Shown here: one piece after another, positions 1-6,384 of the stretch | How positions within the stretch are numbered: the stretch's first letter is position 1 | Layout of the letters: each line of letters starts with the position of its first letter | Assembly: GCA_024401275.1 (NCBI GenBank) | Contig: JAKSLJ010000031.1 | Location: forward strand, 1-38,027 | Reading direction: 5' to 3' | DNA: 38,027 bases | From: Bacteroidaceae bacterium | Lineage (GTDB): Bacteria > Bacteroidota > Bacteroidia > Bacteroidales > Bacteroidaceae | The notes under the pieces: generated by a model | What the model was told of the DNA's origin: nothing | Seen by the model: only the letters and a program-made list of their open reading frames with translations | Databases searched by the model: none | Program-made: the position numbers and the translations under genes

Positions 1-2
1 GC

Positions 3-137
3 GCAAAGCATTGGCACGGAGCTACAAAGGATTCATGGTTCCAGCACCTTGCAAGTCATGTTCATGTCGGTGATCCTGAAAGTAACGAATGGCTTGAACC
101 AGTTACGGACGAGCAATATAACGAAGCAAACAAATAA
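3..137 (+). CDS. Cupin-domain protein, C-terminal fragment (5' end outside window)
   Basis: The frame is open from the window edge to TAA at 135-137 and encodes 44 residues. It starts with a metal-ligand-like H-W-H-G segment and ends NEWLEPVTDEQYNEANK. The HWHGATKDSWFQHLA pattern and the NEWLEPV ending are typical of the last strand of small cupins, including those fused to carboxymuconolactone decarboxylase domains in gut Bacteroidales. The histidines would bind the metal. The rest of the gene is upstream, so the exact subfamily and substrate cannot be told. A strong terminator hairpin follows 45 bp downstream. I am fairly sure of the cupin fold and unsure of the enzyme type. Confidence 0.7.
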   Translation, partial: AKHWHGATKDSWFQHLASHVHVGDPESNEWLEPVTDEQYNEANK

Positions 138-181
138 AAGGGAAACTAGGAAATTATTCTCCCAAACGACAAAAATGAAAA

Positions 182-230
182 AAAGAGTTCTCTCTGCTAT
201 CTGATGGCAGTAAGAACTCTTTATCTTTTT
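182..230 (+). terminator. Rho-independent terminator after the cupin gene
   Basis: AAAGAGTTCT (182-191) pairs perfectly with AGAACTCTTT (213-222). An inner stem, TGCTATC with GATGGCA, contains one G-U pair. A T-rich tract follows at 220-230. The rest of 231-320, up to the next promoter, shows nothing recognisable. Confidence 0.8.
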
Positions 231-320
231 CGGGAATCAGAAATCTTCGGCTACTGTATAAAACTGCAATGTAAGTAGAACACTTTTACATGAAATTTGT
301 GAATTGATTATCCGAAATTC

Positions 321-349
321 TTGTATTTAGAATAATTTTACTACTTTTG
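321..349 (+). promoter_or_regulatory. Promoter of the DUF1349 lipoprotein gene
   Basis: TACTTTTG at 342-349 matches the Bacteroidetes TAnnTTTG -7 element exactly. A TTG at 321-323 lies 18 bp upstream in the -33 position. Transcription would start near 356, giving a leader of about 95 nt before the ATG at 451. Confidence 0.6.
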
Positions 350-450
350 CATCGTTTTCTCGTTGCTCACCTTTAAATCCTCTTAACTCCTTAAAGTTGA
401 AGCTTGCGAAACTTGAGTATGATGATAGAAAACAACTAAAAAACATAATA

Positions 451-1155
451 ATGAAAAAGACCTTTTTATCACTCGCCGTGCTTGCAATGTTGGTTGCATG
501 TGGCGACAAATCAGAAAATCAACAAATCGTCAAATCATCAAATGACACTATGACACTAAACATCGAAGATTTCCAGTGGACACGCGAACCAGAGTCATGC
601 GTGATCAAGGGCGACACTATCGAAGTGGTAACCAAACAGCACACCGACCTTTGGCAGCGCACCTACTACCACTTCCAGAATGACAATGCTCCAGTCTTCC
701 AGATGAAGACAAAGGAGAAGTTCTTCAGCTTCATCGTAAAGACGGATTTTGCTGAGAGTCATCATCGCTTCGACCAGTGCGGCGTGGTTATGTACCTCGA
801 CTCAGAAAACTGGCTGAAGGGAAGCATTGAGTATGAGAATGAGGAGTTCCAGCACCTCGGTAGCGTGGCAACAAACCACGGCTACAGCGATTGGGCAACG
901 ACAGCCATTCCTGCTGACGTGAAGAGCATGTGGTATCGCCTCTCACGTCGTGAGGATGACTTCTGCATCGAGTGCTCTAAAGACGGCAAGGAGTGGAGTC
1001 AGATGCGTGTATGCCACATGTATGAGGCAAAGGATGAAGTCAGCTTCGGCATCTACGCTTGTTCACCAGAGGAATCTTCATTCAAGGCAGTATTCACCAA
1101 TATGCAGTTGACTGAATGTGCATGGAAGGCACACGACGGTCAGCAGCCGGATTAG
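451..1155 (+). CDS. DUF1349 domain lipoprotein
   Basis: The product has 234 residues. The in-frame ATG at 397 is rejected as start because the ATG at 451 begins a clean lipoprotein signal (MKKTFLSLAVLAMLVAC, lipid-attached Cys17). The mature part reads as one DUF1349 domain, a concanavalin-like beta sandwich. It shows FQWTREPESC near the start, CGVVMYLDSENWLKGSIEYEN in the middle (quoted in part) and a C-terminal strand region ending FKAVFTNMQL. The family is often carbohydrate-related and sometimes called regulation of enolase protein 1, although its activity is poorly defined. The position just upstream of two glycoside hydrolases fits a role in glycan handling on the cell surface. It has its own promoter at 321-349. 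The domain call is fairly secure and the function is open. Confidence 0.75.
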   Translation: MKKTFLSLAVLAMLVACGDKSENQQIVKSSNDTMTLNIEDFQWTREPESCVIKGDTIEVVTKQHTDLWQRTYYHFQNDNAPVFQMKTKEKFFSFIVKTDFAESHHRFDQCGVVMYLDSENWLKGSIEYENEEFQHLGSVATNHGYSDWATTAIPADVKSMWYRLSRREDDFCIECSKDGKEWSQMRVCHMYEAKDEVSFGIYACSPEESSFKAVFTNMQLTECAWKAHDGQQPD

Positions 1156-1364
1156 AATGACCAGCAACGGATGTTCAATACAAACAAACAAAGAAGCAGA
1201 AATGACAAGTAACGAACAAGCATTCTTTTCACAGATGCATGATCTTGGGTATTCCCATGGTCAAGAGGATGGCGAGCATTGATTACATAGACAAACAACA
1301 TCAGTCTTGAAATTATCTCAAAGTTGATGAGACACAACCAATACTTATATGACAAAAAAAGTAC

Positions 1365-1446
1365 AGTTCAAAAAAATACCTGACAATGATGTGTCTTCGC
1401 GACAGAACATTGCCAGGGTTTAAAAAAGAAAGAGAGAGAGTATATT
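1365..1446 (-). ncRNA. Possible small RNA of about 75-80 nt
   Basis: On the minus strand a full promoter (1453-1483) is followed at once by a two-tier hairpin. CCTGGCAATG (1417-1408) pairs with CATTGTCAGG (1388-1379), with one wobble pair. Inside it TGTC and GACA enclose a 5-nt loop. Directly after the stem the minus strand reads TATTTTTTTG, a terminator-like T run. Promoter, short body and terminator with no convincing ORF between them is the layout of a small RNA. The hairpin could instead be only a terminator or leader element. No family was recognised. Confidence 0.35.
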
Positions 1447-1452
1447 CTGGTG

Positions 1453-1483
1453 CAAAGGTAAAACTTTTTTGCATTCCGCCAAA
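1453..1483 (-). promoter_or_regulatory. Minus-strand promoter, divergent from the GH3 gene
   Basis: Read on the minus strand, TTTG (1483-1480) stands 19 bp before TACCTTTG (1460-1453), a full match to the Bacteroidetes -33/-7 consensus. No sizeable minus-strand gene lies downstream, so its product would be the possible small RNA. Confidence 0.6.
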
Positions 1484-1521
1484 GAAAAATGCAAGAAAAA
1501 CCAAAAAATAACGCATTTTTC

Positions 1522-1552
1522 TTTATTTTTCGCCACTTTTTGAGTAAATTTG
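1522..1552 (+). promoter_or_regulatory. Promoter of the GH3-GH43 operon
   Basis: TAAATTTG at 1545-1552 matches TAnnTTTG. TTTA at 1522-1525 is the likely -33 box, 19 bp upstream. The ATG at 1584 leaves a leader of about 25 nt. Confidence 0.6.
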
Positions 1553-1583
1553 CAGCGAAATCAAATGAAATTCAAAAAAAAAC

Positions 1584-3770
1584 ATGATGAAAAGTATCAT
1601 CGCAACTGTCACTTTGGTATTAACAACTATGAACTCAATGGCACAAACTTACCTTGATCCGAATGCTTCCGTGGAAGATCGCGTAGAGGACGCACTCAAG
1701 CGCATGACTGTGGAAGAAAAGATTGATATGTTCCACGCTACAGGAAAATTCGTTTCACTCGGTGTGCCACGTCTCGGCATCCGACAGATAAACCACTCGG
1801 ACGGTCCTCACGGCTGTCGCGGAGAACTCAACTGGAACGACTACAACTCTGCAGGTTGGGAGAACGACTACATCGTAGCCTTCCCTGCCCTATCCTGTCT
1901 GGCTTCTACTTGGAACAAGGAACTCTCTTCGCTCTACGGCGACAAAGTGAGCGAAGAATTTGCATTCCGCAACAAGACGCTCCTACTAGGTCCTGGCGTT
2001 TCGCTCGTGAGAACACCACTCTGCGGGCGCAACTTTGAGTACATGGGCGAAGATCCTTTCCTTGCCGGCGAAATGGCTGTGCCTTATATTCAGGCTGTAC
2101 AAAAGAACGGCATCGGCTGCTGCTTGAAGCATTTCTTCCTAAACAATCAGGAGACTGACCGCTTCACATACAACGCAAATGTTAGCGAACGTGCCGTCCG
2201 CGAAATCTATCTGCCTGCCTTCAAGCGTTGCGTAGATGGTGGAGTATGGTCTATCATGGGGTCTTACAACAAATGGCTCAATACCCATTGCTCACAGAAC
2301 AACACGCTTCTCAACGGAATCCTCAAGAAGGAATGGGGATTTGACGGAGCTGTCGTTTCCGACTGGGGCGGTTGCCACGACACAAACGAAGCCATCTATG
2401 GTGGTCTCGACATCGAAATGGGTTCTTTCACCGATGGTATTGCCGAAGGCATGAAGGGCGGTTTCGACCAGTATTATATGGCTAATCCCATGAAGAAACT
2501 CGCCGCTGAAGGCAAGCTCGACATGAAAGTTGTTGACGAGAAAGCTCGCCGCGTGCTCCGACTCATATTCCGCACTTCAATGAGTCCTAACCAGATTATC
2601 GGAAAGCAACGCTCGGAAGACCATTATGCGGCTGCTCAGGCTATTGCTGAGGAAGGAATAGTAATGCTTAAGAACGATAAGAACATTCTTCCTATTCAGG
2701 CTGACAAGTACCAGAAGATTCTCGTAGTCGGCGAAAATGCTACTCGTGACCTTTCTGCCGGCGGCGGTTCTTCGGAGCTGAAGAGCAAGGGCGATGTATT
2801 CCCACTCGACGAGCTGAAGACTGTTTATGGCGACAAGATAGACTATGCTCAAGGCTACAAGTGCGACGAAATGTCATACACCAACCATACTCCTACTTCT
2901 CCAGAAGTAAGACAGAAACTCTTTGACGAAGCTATTGAAAAGGCAAAGTCTGCCGACCTTATTATTTATATAGGTGGCTTGAACAAGGATTTGGGACAGG
3001 ATTGCGAGGATGCCGACCGCAAGACTTATGGTCTTTCTTTCGGACAGAACGAGCTTATCTCCGCTCTTGCAAAGATTCAGAAGAACATCATCGTCGTAAA
3101 CAACGGCGGTTCTGCATACGAAACTCCATGGCTCGACGAGGTTAAGGCTCTCGTCCACATTTGGTACCTCGGCACTATGAGCGGTCGCGCTATGGTTAAC
3201 GTCCTTTCCGGAAAGGTTTGTCCTTCAGGCAAACTCCCTGTGACATGGGCAAAGAAGCTTAGCGACTATTACTACACTCAGTTTGGCGAAGAGGCTTATC
3301 CGGGAGTCAACAAGCAGGTTTACTACAAGGAGGGCATCTACGTTGGTTACCGTCACTTCAACACACACAACGTAAAGCCACAGTTCCCATTCGGCTTCGG
3401 TCTTTCTTACACCACATTCAAGTACGGAAAGCCAACTATCTCAGCAAAGGAAATGGCAAAGGACGGCAAGCTTACAGTTTCTGTTGATGTAACGAACGCT
3501 GGCAAGGTTGCGGGTAAGGAAATCGTACAGCTCTACATCGGCGAGGAGAAGTGTTCCGTTGATCGTCCTACAAAGGAGCTCAAGGGTTTCACAAAGCTTG
3601 CCCTTGAACCAGGCGAGACAAAGACTGCCACATTCGAGATTACAGAAGACCAGCTGCAATACTGGAGCGAAGCAGAGCATAAGTTTGTCTCTGAGGCAGG
3701 CAAGTTCAAGGCTTACGTCTGCGCAAGCGAGACTGATGTCAAGGGCATTGCAGAGTTCATCTTGAAGTAG
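1584..3770 (+). CDS. Secreted glycoside hydrolase family 3 enzyme (beta-glucosidase/xylosidase type)
   Basis: The product has 728 residues, the usual length for a three-part GH3 enzyme. A Sec signal (about residues 1-21, ending SMAQ) sends it to the periplasm or surface. The N-terminal barrel carries GEDPFLAGEM and the KHFFLNNQE motif (K182-H183). The nucleophile lies in VVSDWGG, with Asp260 as the catalytic residue. The C-terminal sandwich domain (about 345-590) has GEGIVMLKN-like and LPVTWAKKL segments, and a fibronectin III-like domain (about 630-720) closes the protein. GH3 enzymes release terminal sugars from beta-glucans, xylo-oligosaccharides and other glycosides; substrate cannot be read from sequence alone. 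Two adjacent ATGs (1584 and 1587) are possible starts. The GH43-like gene follows after 49 bp, probably in one operon. Confidence 0.9.
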   Translation: MMKSIIATVTLVLTTMNSMAQTYLDPNASVEDRVEDALKRMTVEEKIDMFHATGKFVSLGVPRLGIRQINHSDGPHGCRGELNWNDYNSAGWENDYIVAFPALSCLASTWNKELSSLYGDKVSEEFAFRNKTLLLGPGVSLVRTPLCGRNFEYMGEDPFLAGEMAVPYIQAVQKNGIGCCLKHFFLNNQETDRFTYNANVSERAVREIYLPAFKRCVDGGVWSIMGSYNKWLNTHCSQNNTLLNGILKKEWGFDGAVVSDWGGCHDTNEAIYGGLDIEMGSFTDGIAEGMKGGFDQYYMANPMKKLAAEGKLDMKVVDEKARRVLRLIFRTSMSPNQIIGKQRSEDHYAAAQAIAEEGIVMLKNDKNILPIQADKYQKILVVGENATRDLSAGGGSSELKSKGDVFPLDELKTVYGDKIDYAQGYKCDEMSYTNHTPTSPEVRQKLFDEAIEKAKSADLIIYIGGLNKDLGQDCEDADRKTYGLSFGQNELISALAKIQKNIIVVNNGGSAYETPWLDEVKALVHIWYLGTMSGRAMVNVLSGKVCPSGKLPVTWAKKLSDYYYTQFGEEAYPGVNKQVYYKEGIYVGYRHFNTHNVKPQFPFGFGLSYTTFKYGKPTISAKEMAKDGKLTVSVDVTNAGKVAGKEIVQLYIGEEKCSVDRPTKELKGFTKLALEPGETKTATFEITEDQLQYWSEAEHKFVSEAGKFKAYVCASETDVKGIAEFILK

Positions 3771-3819
3771 GGCGAACATTTGTAAACCACAATTCTGGTT
3801 TTATAAACAAAAACATAAT

Positions 3820-4977
3820 ATGAAAAGACTCAGTACAATAGCCTGTGCCTTAATGGCTTGCGCAACCGTTTTCGCAAAAGGCAACGAAAAACCACAGATA
3901 CCTTCAGAGGCTGAGATGGGTGCATACGTCATGGTTTATCACAAAGACGCAGACCACAGCCTACACATGGCTTTAAGCTACGACAGCTACAACTGGACAT
4001 CACTCAACGACGACAAGCCGGTAATATCTGGCGACAGCATAGCCATGCAACATGGCATACGCGACCCACACATCTTCCGCGGTCCTGACGGCGGTTTCTA
4101 CCTCGCCATGACCGACCTCCACATCTTCTCACAGAAGAAATTTGCTGACAATCCGCGTTTCTCCAAGATCTCGGAATATCGCGAGACGGAATGGGAACGC
4201 GACGGCTACGGATGGGGAAACAACAAGGGACTTGTGCTCATGAAGTCGTTCGACCTTATCCATTGGACACGCACAAACCTTGACTTCACAAAGCTTACTT
4301 GCAAGACCGGACTTACCGACCATCATGGCACCCCTATCCCATGGAGCGAGGTGGGCTGTGTTTGGGCACCGGAAACAGTTTATGACTATGAGACGGGCCA
4401 TCTTATGGTGCATTTCACGACTCGCATGAAAGCAGGTACAGAGATGATTTTCTATGTCTATATGAACGACGATTTCACAGAGATGATCTCAGAGCCAAAG
4501 CTTCTCTTCGAAGCTCCTCACGACAAGAACGGAATGGCTGCTTATACGGTCATAGACTCCGACATCTGCAAGGTTGGCGACACTTACCATCTCTTCTATG
4601 TTAGTCACGAAAGCACCCCTACCGTAAAGCATGCTACGAGCAAGAACATCACAGGTCCTTACACTATGGACGACAACTATAACGACGGCGAAAAAGAAGG
4701 CCACGAAGCACCTAACTGCTGGAAGCGTCTCGGTCAGGACAAGTGGGTTGTCATGTTCGACAACTACTACCGCCACCCACACAACTTCGGTTTCGTAGAG
4801 ACTACCGACTTCAAGACATTCACACCAATAGGTTATTTCGATGCGGAAGAGTCGCCTATGAAGCGCGCAAACTTCTCAGAACAGAAGCATGCAGCCGTAG
4901 CTCCGCTTACCGTAAAGGAGGCAAAGGCACTCGAAAAATTCTGGACAAAGACAACAAAGAAAAACAAGAAGAAATAG
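3820..4977 (+). CDS. GH43-like five-bladed propeller glycosidase, secreted
   Basis: The product has 385 residues, with a signal peptide ending near residue 20 (ATVFAKG). The propeller pattern is clear: RDPHIFRGPDGGFYLAMTD (Asp82, candidate general base), VGCVWAPETVYD, YTVIDSDICKVGDTYHLFY (Asp246 or Asp248, candidate pKa modulator) and EGHEAPNC (Glu293 or Glu296, candidate acid). WAPE and DGxFYL motifs are typical of GH43-type arabinosidases and xylosidases that trim side chains. It follows the GH3 gene by 49 bp and precedes the DUF4491 gene by 19 bp, so the three are probably co-transcribed, and the two enzymes may act on the same hemicellulose. The C-terminus is Lys-rich. Fold assignment is secure; the exact GH43 subfamily or a related clan-F family is not. 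Confidence 0.8.
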   Translation: MKRLSTIACALMACATVFAKGNEKPQIPSEAEMGAYVMVYHKDADHSLHMALSYDSYNWTSLNDDKPVISGDSIAMQHGIRDPHIFRGPDGGFYLAMTDLHIFSQKKFADNPRFSKISEYRETEWERDGYGWGNNKGLVLMKSFDLIHWTRTNLDFTKLTCKTGLTDHHGTPIPWSEVGCVWAPETVYDYETGHLMVHFTTRMKAGTEMIFYVYMNDDFTEMISEPKLLFEAPHDKNGMAAYTVIDSDICKVGDTYHLFYVSHESTPTVKHATSKNITGPYTMDDNYNDGEKEGHEAPNCWKRLGQDKWVVMFDNYYRHPHNFGFVETTDFKTFTPIGYFDAEESPMKRANFSEQKHAAVAPLTVKEAKALEKFWTKTTKKNKKK

Positions 4978-4996
4978 CGATTCTCTGATTATAAAT

Positions 4997-5287
4997 ATGA
5001 ATTATCTAGGCATAATAATCGCCGTGGTAACATTCCTCGTAATAGGTTTGTTCCACCCGATTGTAATAAAGGCAGAATATTATTTTGGAGTAAAATGCTG
5101 GTGGGCATTTGCTCTTGCAGGCGTAGTCTTCCTTGCCCTTTCCTTATTCGTTGAAAACATCATCGCGTCGTCAGTTCTCGGCGTGATAGGATGTAGCTCG
5201 TTCTGGAGCATTCTGGAGATTTTCGAGCAGCGCGAAAGAGTAAGGAAAGGCTGGTTCCCAAAGAACCCAAAGCGCAATGACTACTAA
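4997..5287 (+). CDS. DUF4491 small membrane protein
   Basis: The product has 96 residues and three hydrophobic segments (about 4-22, 33-52 and 54-75). The cytosol-like tail is ERVRKGWFPKNPKRNDY. The opening MNYLGIIIAVVTFLVIGLFHP, IVIKAEYYFG and the ending RKGWFPKNPKR are hallmarks of DUF4491, a Bacteroidetes family of unknown function with a length near 95-100 residues. It lies 19 bp after the GH43-like gene and before a strong terminator, so it is the likely last gene of that operon. Nothing indicates a link to glycan metabolism beyond position. Confidence 0.75.
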   Translation: MNYLGIIIAVVTFLVIGLFHPIVIKAEYYFGVKCWWAFALAGVVFLALSLFVENIIASSVLGVIGCSSFWSILEIFEQRERVRKGWFPKNPKRNDY

Positions 5288-5300
5288 AAAATTTCATTCG

Positions 5301-5360
5301 TAATCCTAAGGGAAACCGGTCGTTTCCCTTAGGATTATGAGTCGTTTCCCTAAGGGAAAT
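5301..5360 (+). terminator. Terminator with 16-bp perfect stem, followed by a third copy of the arm
   Basis: TAATCCTAAGGGAAAC (5301-5316) pairs perfectly with GTTTCCCTTAGGATTA (5322-5337) around a 5-nt loop. A further GTTTCCCTAAGGGAAAT (5344-5360) repeats the arm and is itself nearly palindromic; it is followed by a T-rich tract. This ends the GH3-GH43-DUF4491 operon. Confidence 0.75.
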
Positions 5361-5428
5361 TTCTTTATTTCTTTTTAGTTCTTATCCAGTTTCTTTGAGA
5401 CACATATAATCTTTGAGCGAACCATTTT

Positions 5429-5498
5429 GTAGGGCGAGGATTTCCGAGCCGTGATTCAGGTTTTCTGCGGTGAAACGGCTCACAAATGTTCGCCCTAC
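5429..5498 (+). repeat. 70-bp interspersed palindromic element, copy A
   Basis: The copy begins GTAGGGCGAGGATTTCCGAG and ends CACAAATGTTCGCCCTAC. Outer arms GTAGGGCGA/TCGCCCTAC and inner arms GAGCCG/CGGCTC form an interrupted hairpin around a variable centre containing GATTCAGGTTTT. Apart from a variable stretch in the centre, it matches the reverse complement of copy C (7089-7158) almost base for base. It lies in the 415-bp gap 5288-5702, which otherwise holds the terminator above and the HU promoter region. Confidence 0.8.
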
Positions 5499-5536
5499 AA
5501 AAGTTACTTTTTACATAAAAATAATTGCGAAAAAAC

Positions 5537-5567
5537 TTGCGTATTTCAATAAATTTTCGTAACTTTG
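5537..5567 (+). promoter_or_regulatory. Promoter of the HU-like gene
   Basis: TAACTTTG (5560-5567) is a perfect -7 element. TTG at 5537-5539 lies 20 bp upstream. Transcription would begin near 5573, giving a leader of about 130 nt with two small hairpins: GCTGCA/TGCAGC (5598-5618) and AGCCC/GGGCT (5628-5647). Confidence 0.7.
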
Positions 5568-5571
5568 TACC

Positions 5572-5706
5572 GTGAAAATAAGAGAGTTACATGAATCGCT
5601 GCAGAGGTTCTATGCAGCTCTCCCAGAAGCCCAAAACGGTGGGGGCTCAGAATACCACCTATTCGTTTTACCAGGATTTAAAAAAGAAAGGAGATTTTTA
5701 TCATGA
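5572..5706 (+). CDS. Possible 44-residue upstream ORF overlapping the HU-like gene
   Basis: A GTG at 5572 opens 44 codons that end at TGA 5704-5706, overlapping the HU ATG (5703) as ATGA. The peptide is protein-like, with an amphipathic start (KIRELHESLQRFYAAL), a Gly-rich turn and a basic end (LPGFKKERRFLS). The GTG lies about where transcription should start, so it would have to be leaderless or nearly so, which is the main doubt. The frame upstream is closed by a stop at 5560. A 50-codon frame from ATG 5591 is also open in another phase, so this could be chance. If real, it could couple HU translation to its own. Confidence 0.3.
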   Translation: MKIRELHESLQRFYAALPEAQNGGGSEYHLFVLPGFKKERRFLS

Positions 5707-6104
5707 TCCGTTACGAAAAGTACCAAAGCAAGAGCACCCTTGAAGGTGCAAACGGTAAGTGGTTCATCCGTGTTAAGGCTAATGACACCCTCGACCTCGC
5801 CGACATGGCACAACACATGGCAGAGCACAACTGCGGTTTCTCTGAGGCGCAGATCTACGGTGTTCTCAAGGCGCTCATCTCTTGTGTCAAGGAGCAGCTT
5901 CTTAATGGCAAGAAGGTCAAGCTCGATGACCTCGCCATCTTCTACCTCAGCTGCCACTGTAAGCCATCCGACACAGCCAATGAGGCAACGCCAGACAAGA
6001 TTCGCAGCCTCCAGATGAAGGTACGTTCTACCGGTCGTCTCTCAAGCGCCCAGATCGCCCAGGCTGTGAAGATGAAGGAGCAGGAGAAGTACTCGATTGA
6101 GTAG
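5703..6104 (+). CDS. HU-family DNA-binding protein (HU-like, Bacteroidetes type)
   Basis: The product has 133 residues. The start MIRYEKYQSKSTLEGANGKWFIRV and the sequence that follows (LADMAQHMAEHNCGFSEAQIYGVLKALISCVKEQLLNGKKVKLDDLAIFYLS) give the helical dimer part and the beta-arm entry of HU/IHF-like proteins, as in the longer HU-like proteins common in Bacteroidales. GKKVKLDDLAIF replaces the classical GF-GxF arm entry. The tail IRSLQMKVRSTGRLSSAQIAQAVKMKEQEKYSIE is longer than in E. coli HU and may form the arm and extra strands. It probably bends or coats DNA. It has its own promoter, and its stop codon is followed within a few bases by a GC-rich repeat. Confidence is good for the fold; partner and targets are unknown. 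Confidence 0.75.
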   Translation: MIRYEKYQSKSTLEGANGKWFIRVKANDTLDLADMAQHMAEHNCGFSEAQIYGVLKALISCVKEQLLNGKKVKLDDLAIFYLSCHCKPSDTANEATPDKIRSLQMKVRSTGRLSSAQIAQAVKMKEQEKYSIE

Positions 6105-6107
6105 GAA

Positions 6108-6149
6108 GGGGCCCCACCCCCCCTCCCCTCCCTAGGGAGGGGGGGAAAT
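6108..6149 (+). repeat. GC-rich interspersed repeat, copy 1
   Basis: The run of C then G blocks, GGGGCCCCACCCCCCCTCCC then CTAGGGAGGGGGGGAAAT, starts three bases after the HU stop codon. The reverse complement of a similar block occurs at 6388-6426, so the pair forms an inverted repeat around about 240 bp. Confidence 0.65.
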
Positions 6150-6167
6150 GGATTGAAGGCGAAAAAT

Positions 6168-6240
6168 GTAGGGCGAAGTTTACTGAGCCGGTAGTGCGGG
6201 AATAAAAACCTGAATCGCGGCTCACAAATGTTCGCCCTAC
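6168..6240 (-). repeat. Interspersed palindromic element, copy B (73 bp)
   Basis: The copy begins GTAGGGCGAAGTTTACTGAG and ends CGGCTCACAAATGTTCGCCCTAC (last 20 bases TCACAAATGTTCGCCCTAC plus one). The centre AAAACCTGAATCGCGGCTC is in the opposite orientation to copy A. It lies in the gap between the HU-like gene and the DUF6371 gene. Confidence 0.75.
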
Positions 6241-6299
6241 AAAATACTCCCTACAAAAAACTCCCTACAAAAAACTCCCTACAAAAAAACTTCCCACAA
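6233..6299 (+). repeat. 14-bp tandem array grown from the end of the palindromic element
   Basis: The final arm of copy B continues as CGCCCTACAAAATA (6233-6246). CTCCCTACAAAAAA follows at 6247-6260 and 6261-6274, a 15-base version at 6275-6289, and a decayed CTTCCCACAA at 6290-6299. Period 14 from inside the element suggests slippage duplication of its end. Confidence 0.7.
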
Positions 6300-6301
6300 T
6301 G

Positions 6302-6331
6302 AAGCCCTCCCAACAATCGGGAGGGCTTTTT
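6302..6331. terminator. Terminator between convergent HU-like and DUF6371 genes
   Basis: AAGCCCTCCC (6302-6311) pairs perfectly with GGGAGGGCTT (6319-6328) around a 7-nt loop and is followed by TTTTT. The T run favours plus-strand use; the minus strand has an A/T-rich exit too. Confidence 0.8.
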
Positions 6332-6384
6332 CATGTTACAACTGTTCTCTCATCAATATCGATAATCCCTACTCGCAAAGGTGA

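Larger units (their letters stand above)
1156..1583. other. 428-bp intergenic region
   Basis: This gap holds a minus-strand promoter plus hairpin (possible small RNA, listed separately) and the GH3 promoter. Two short plus-strand frames are open: 1202-1282 (26 codons) and 1386-1511 (41 codons). Neither has a recognisable domain or a supported start, so I do not call them genes. No insertion sequence is visible. Confidence 0.5.

Noticed and set aside
1202-1282. 26-codon ORF after the DUF1349 gene
   Set aside because: No promoter, no recognisable peptide and no conservation evidence; noted only in the intergenic entry.
1313-1516. Minus-strand 67-codon frame
   Set aside because: It spans the promoter at 1453-1483 and the hairpin, so it cannot be read from that promoter; the composition is low-complexity.
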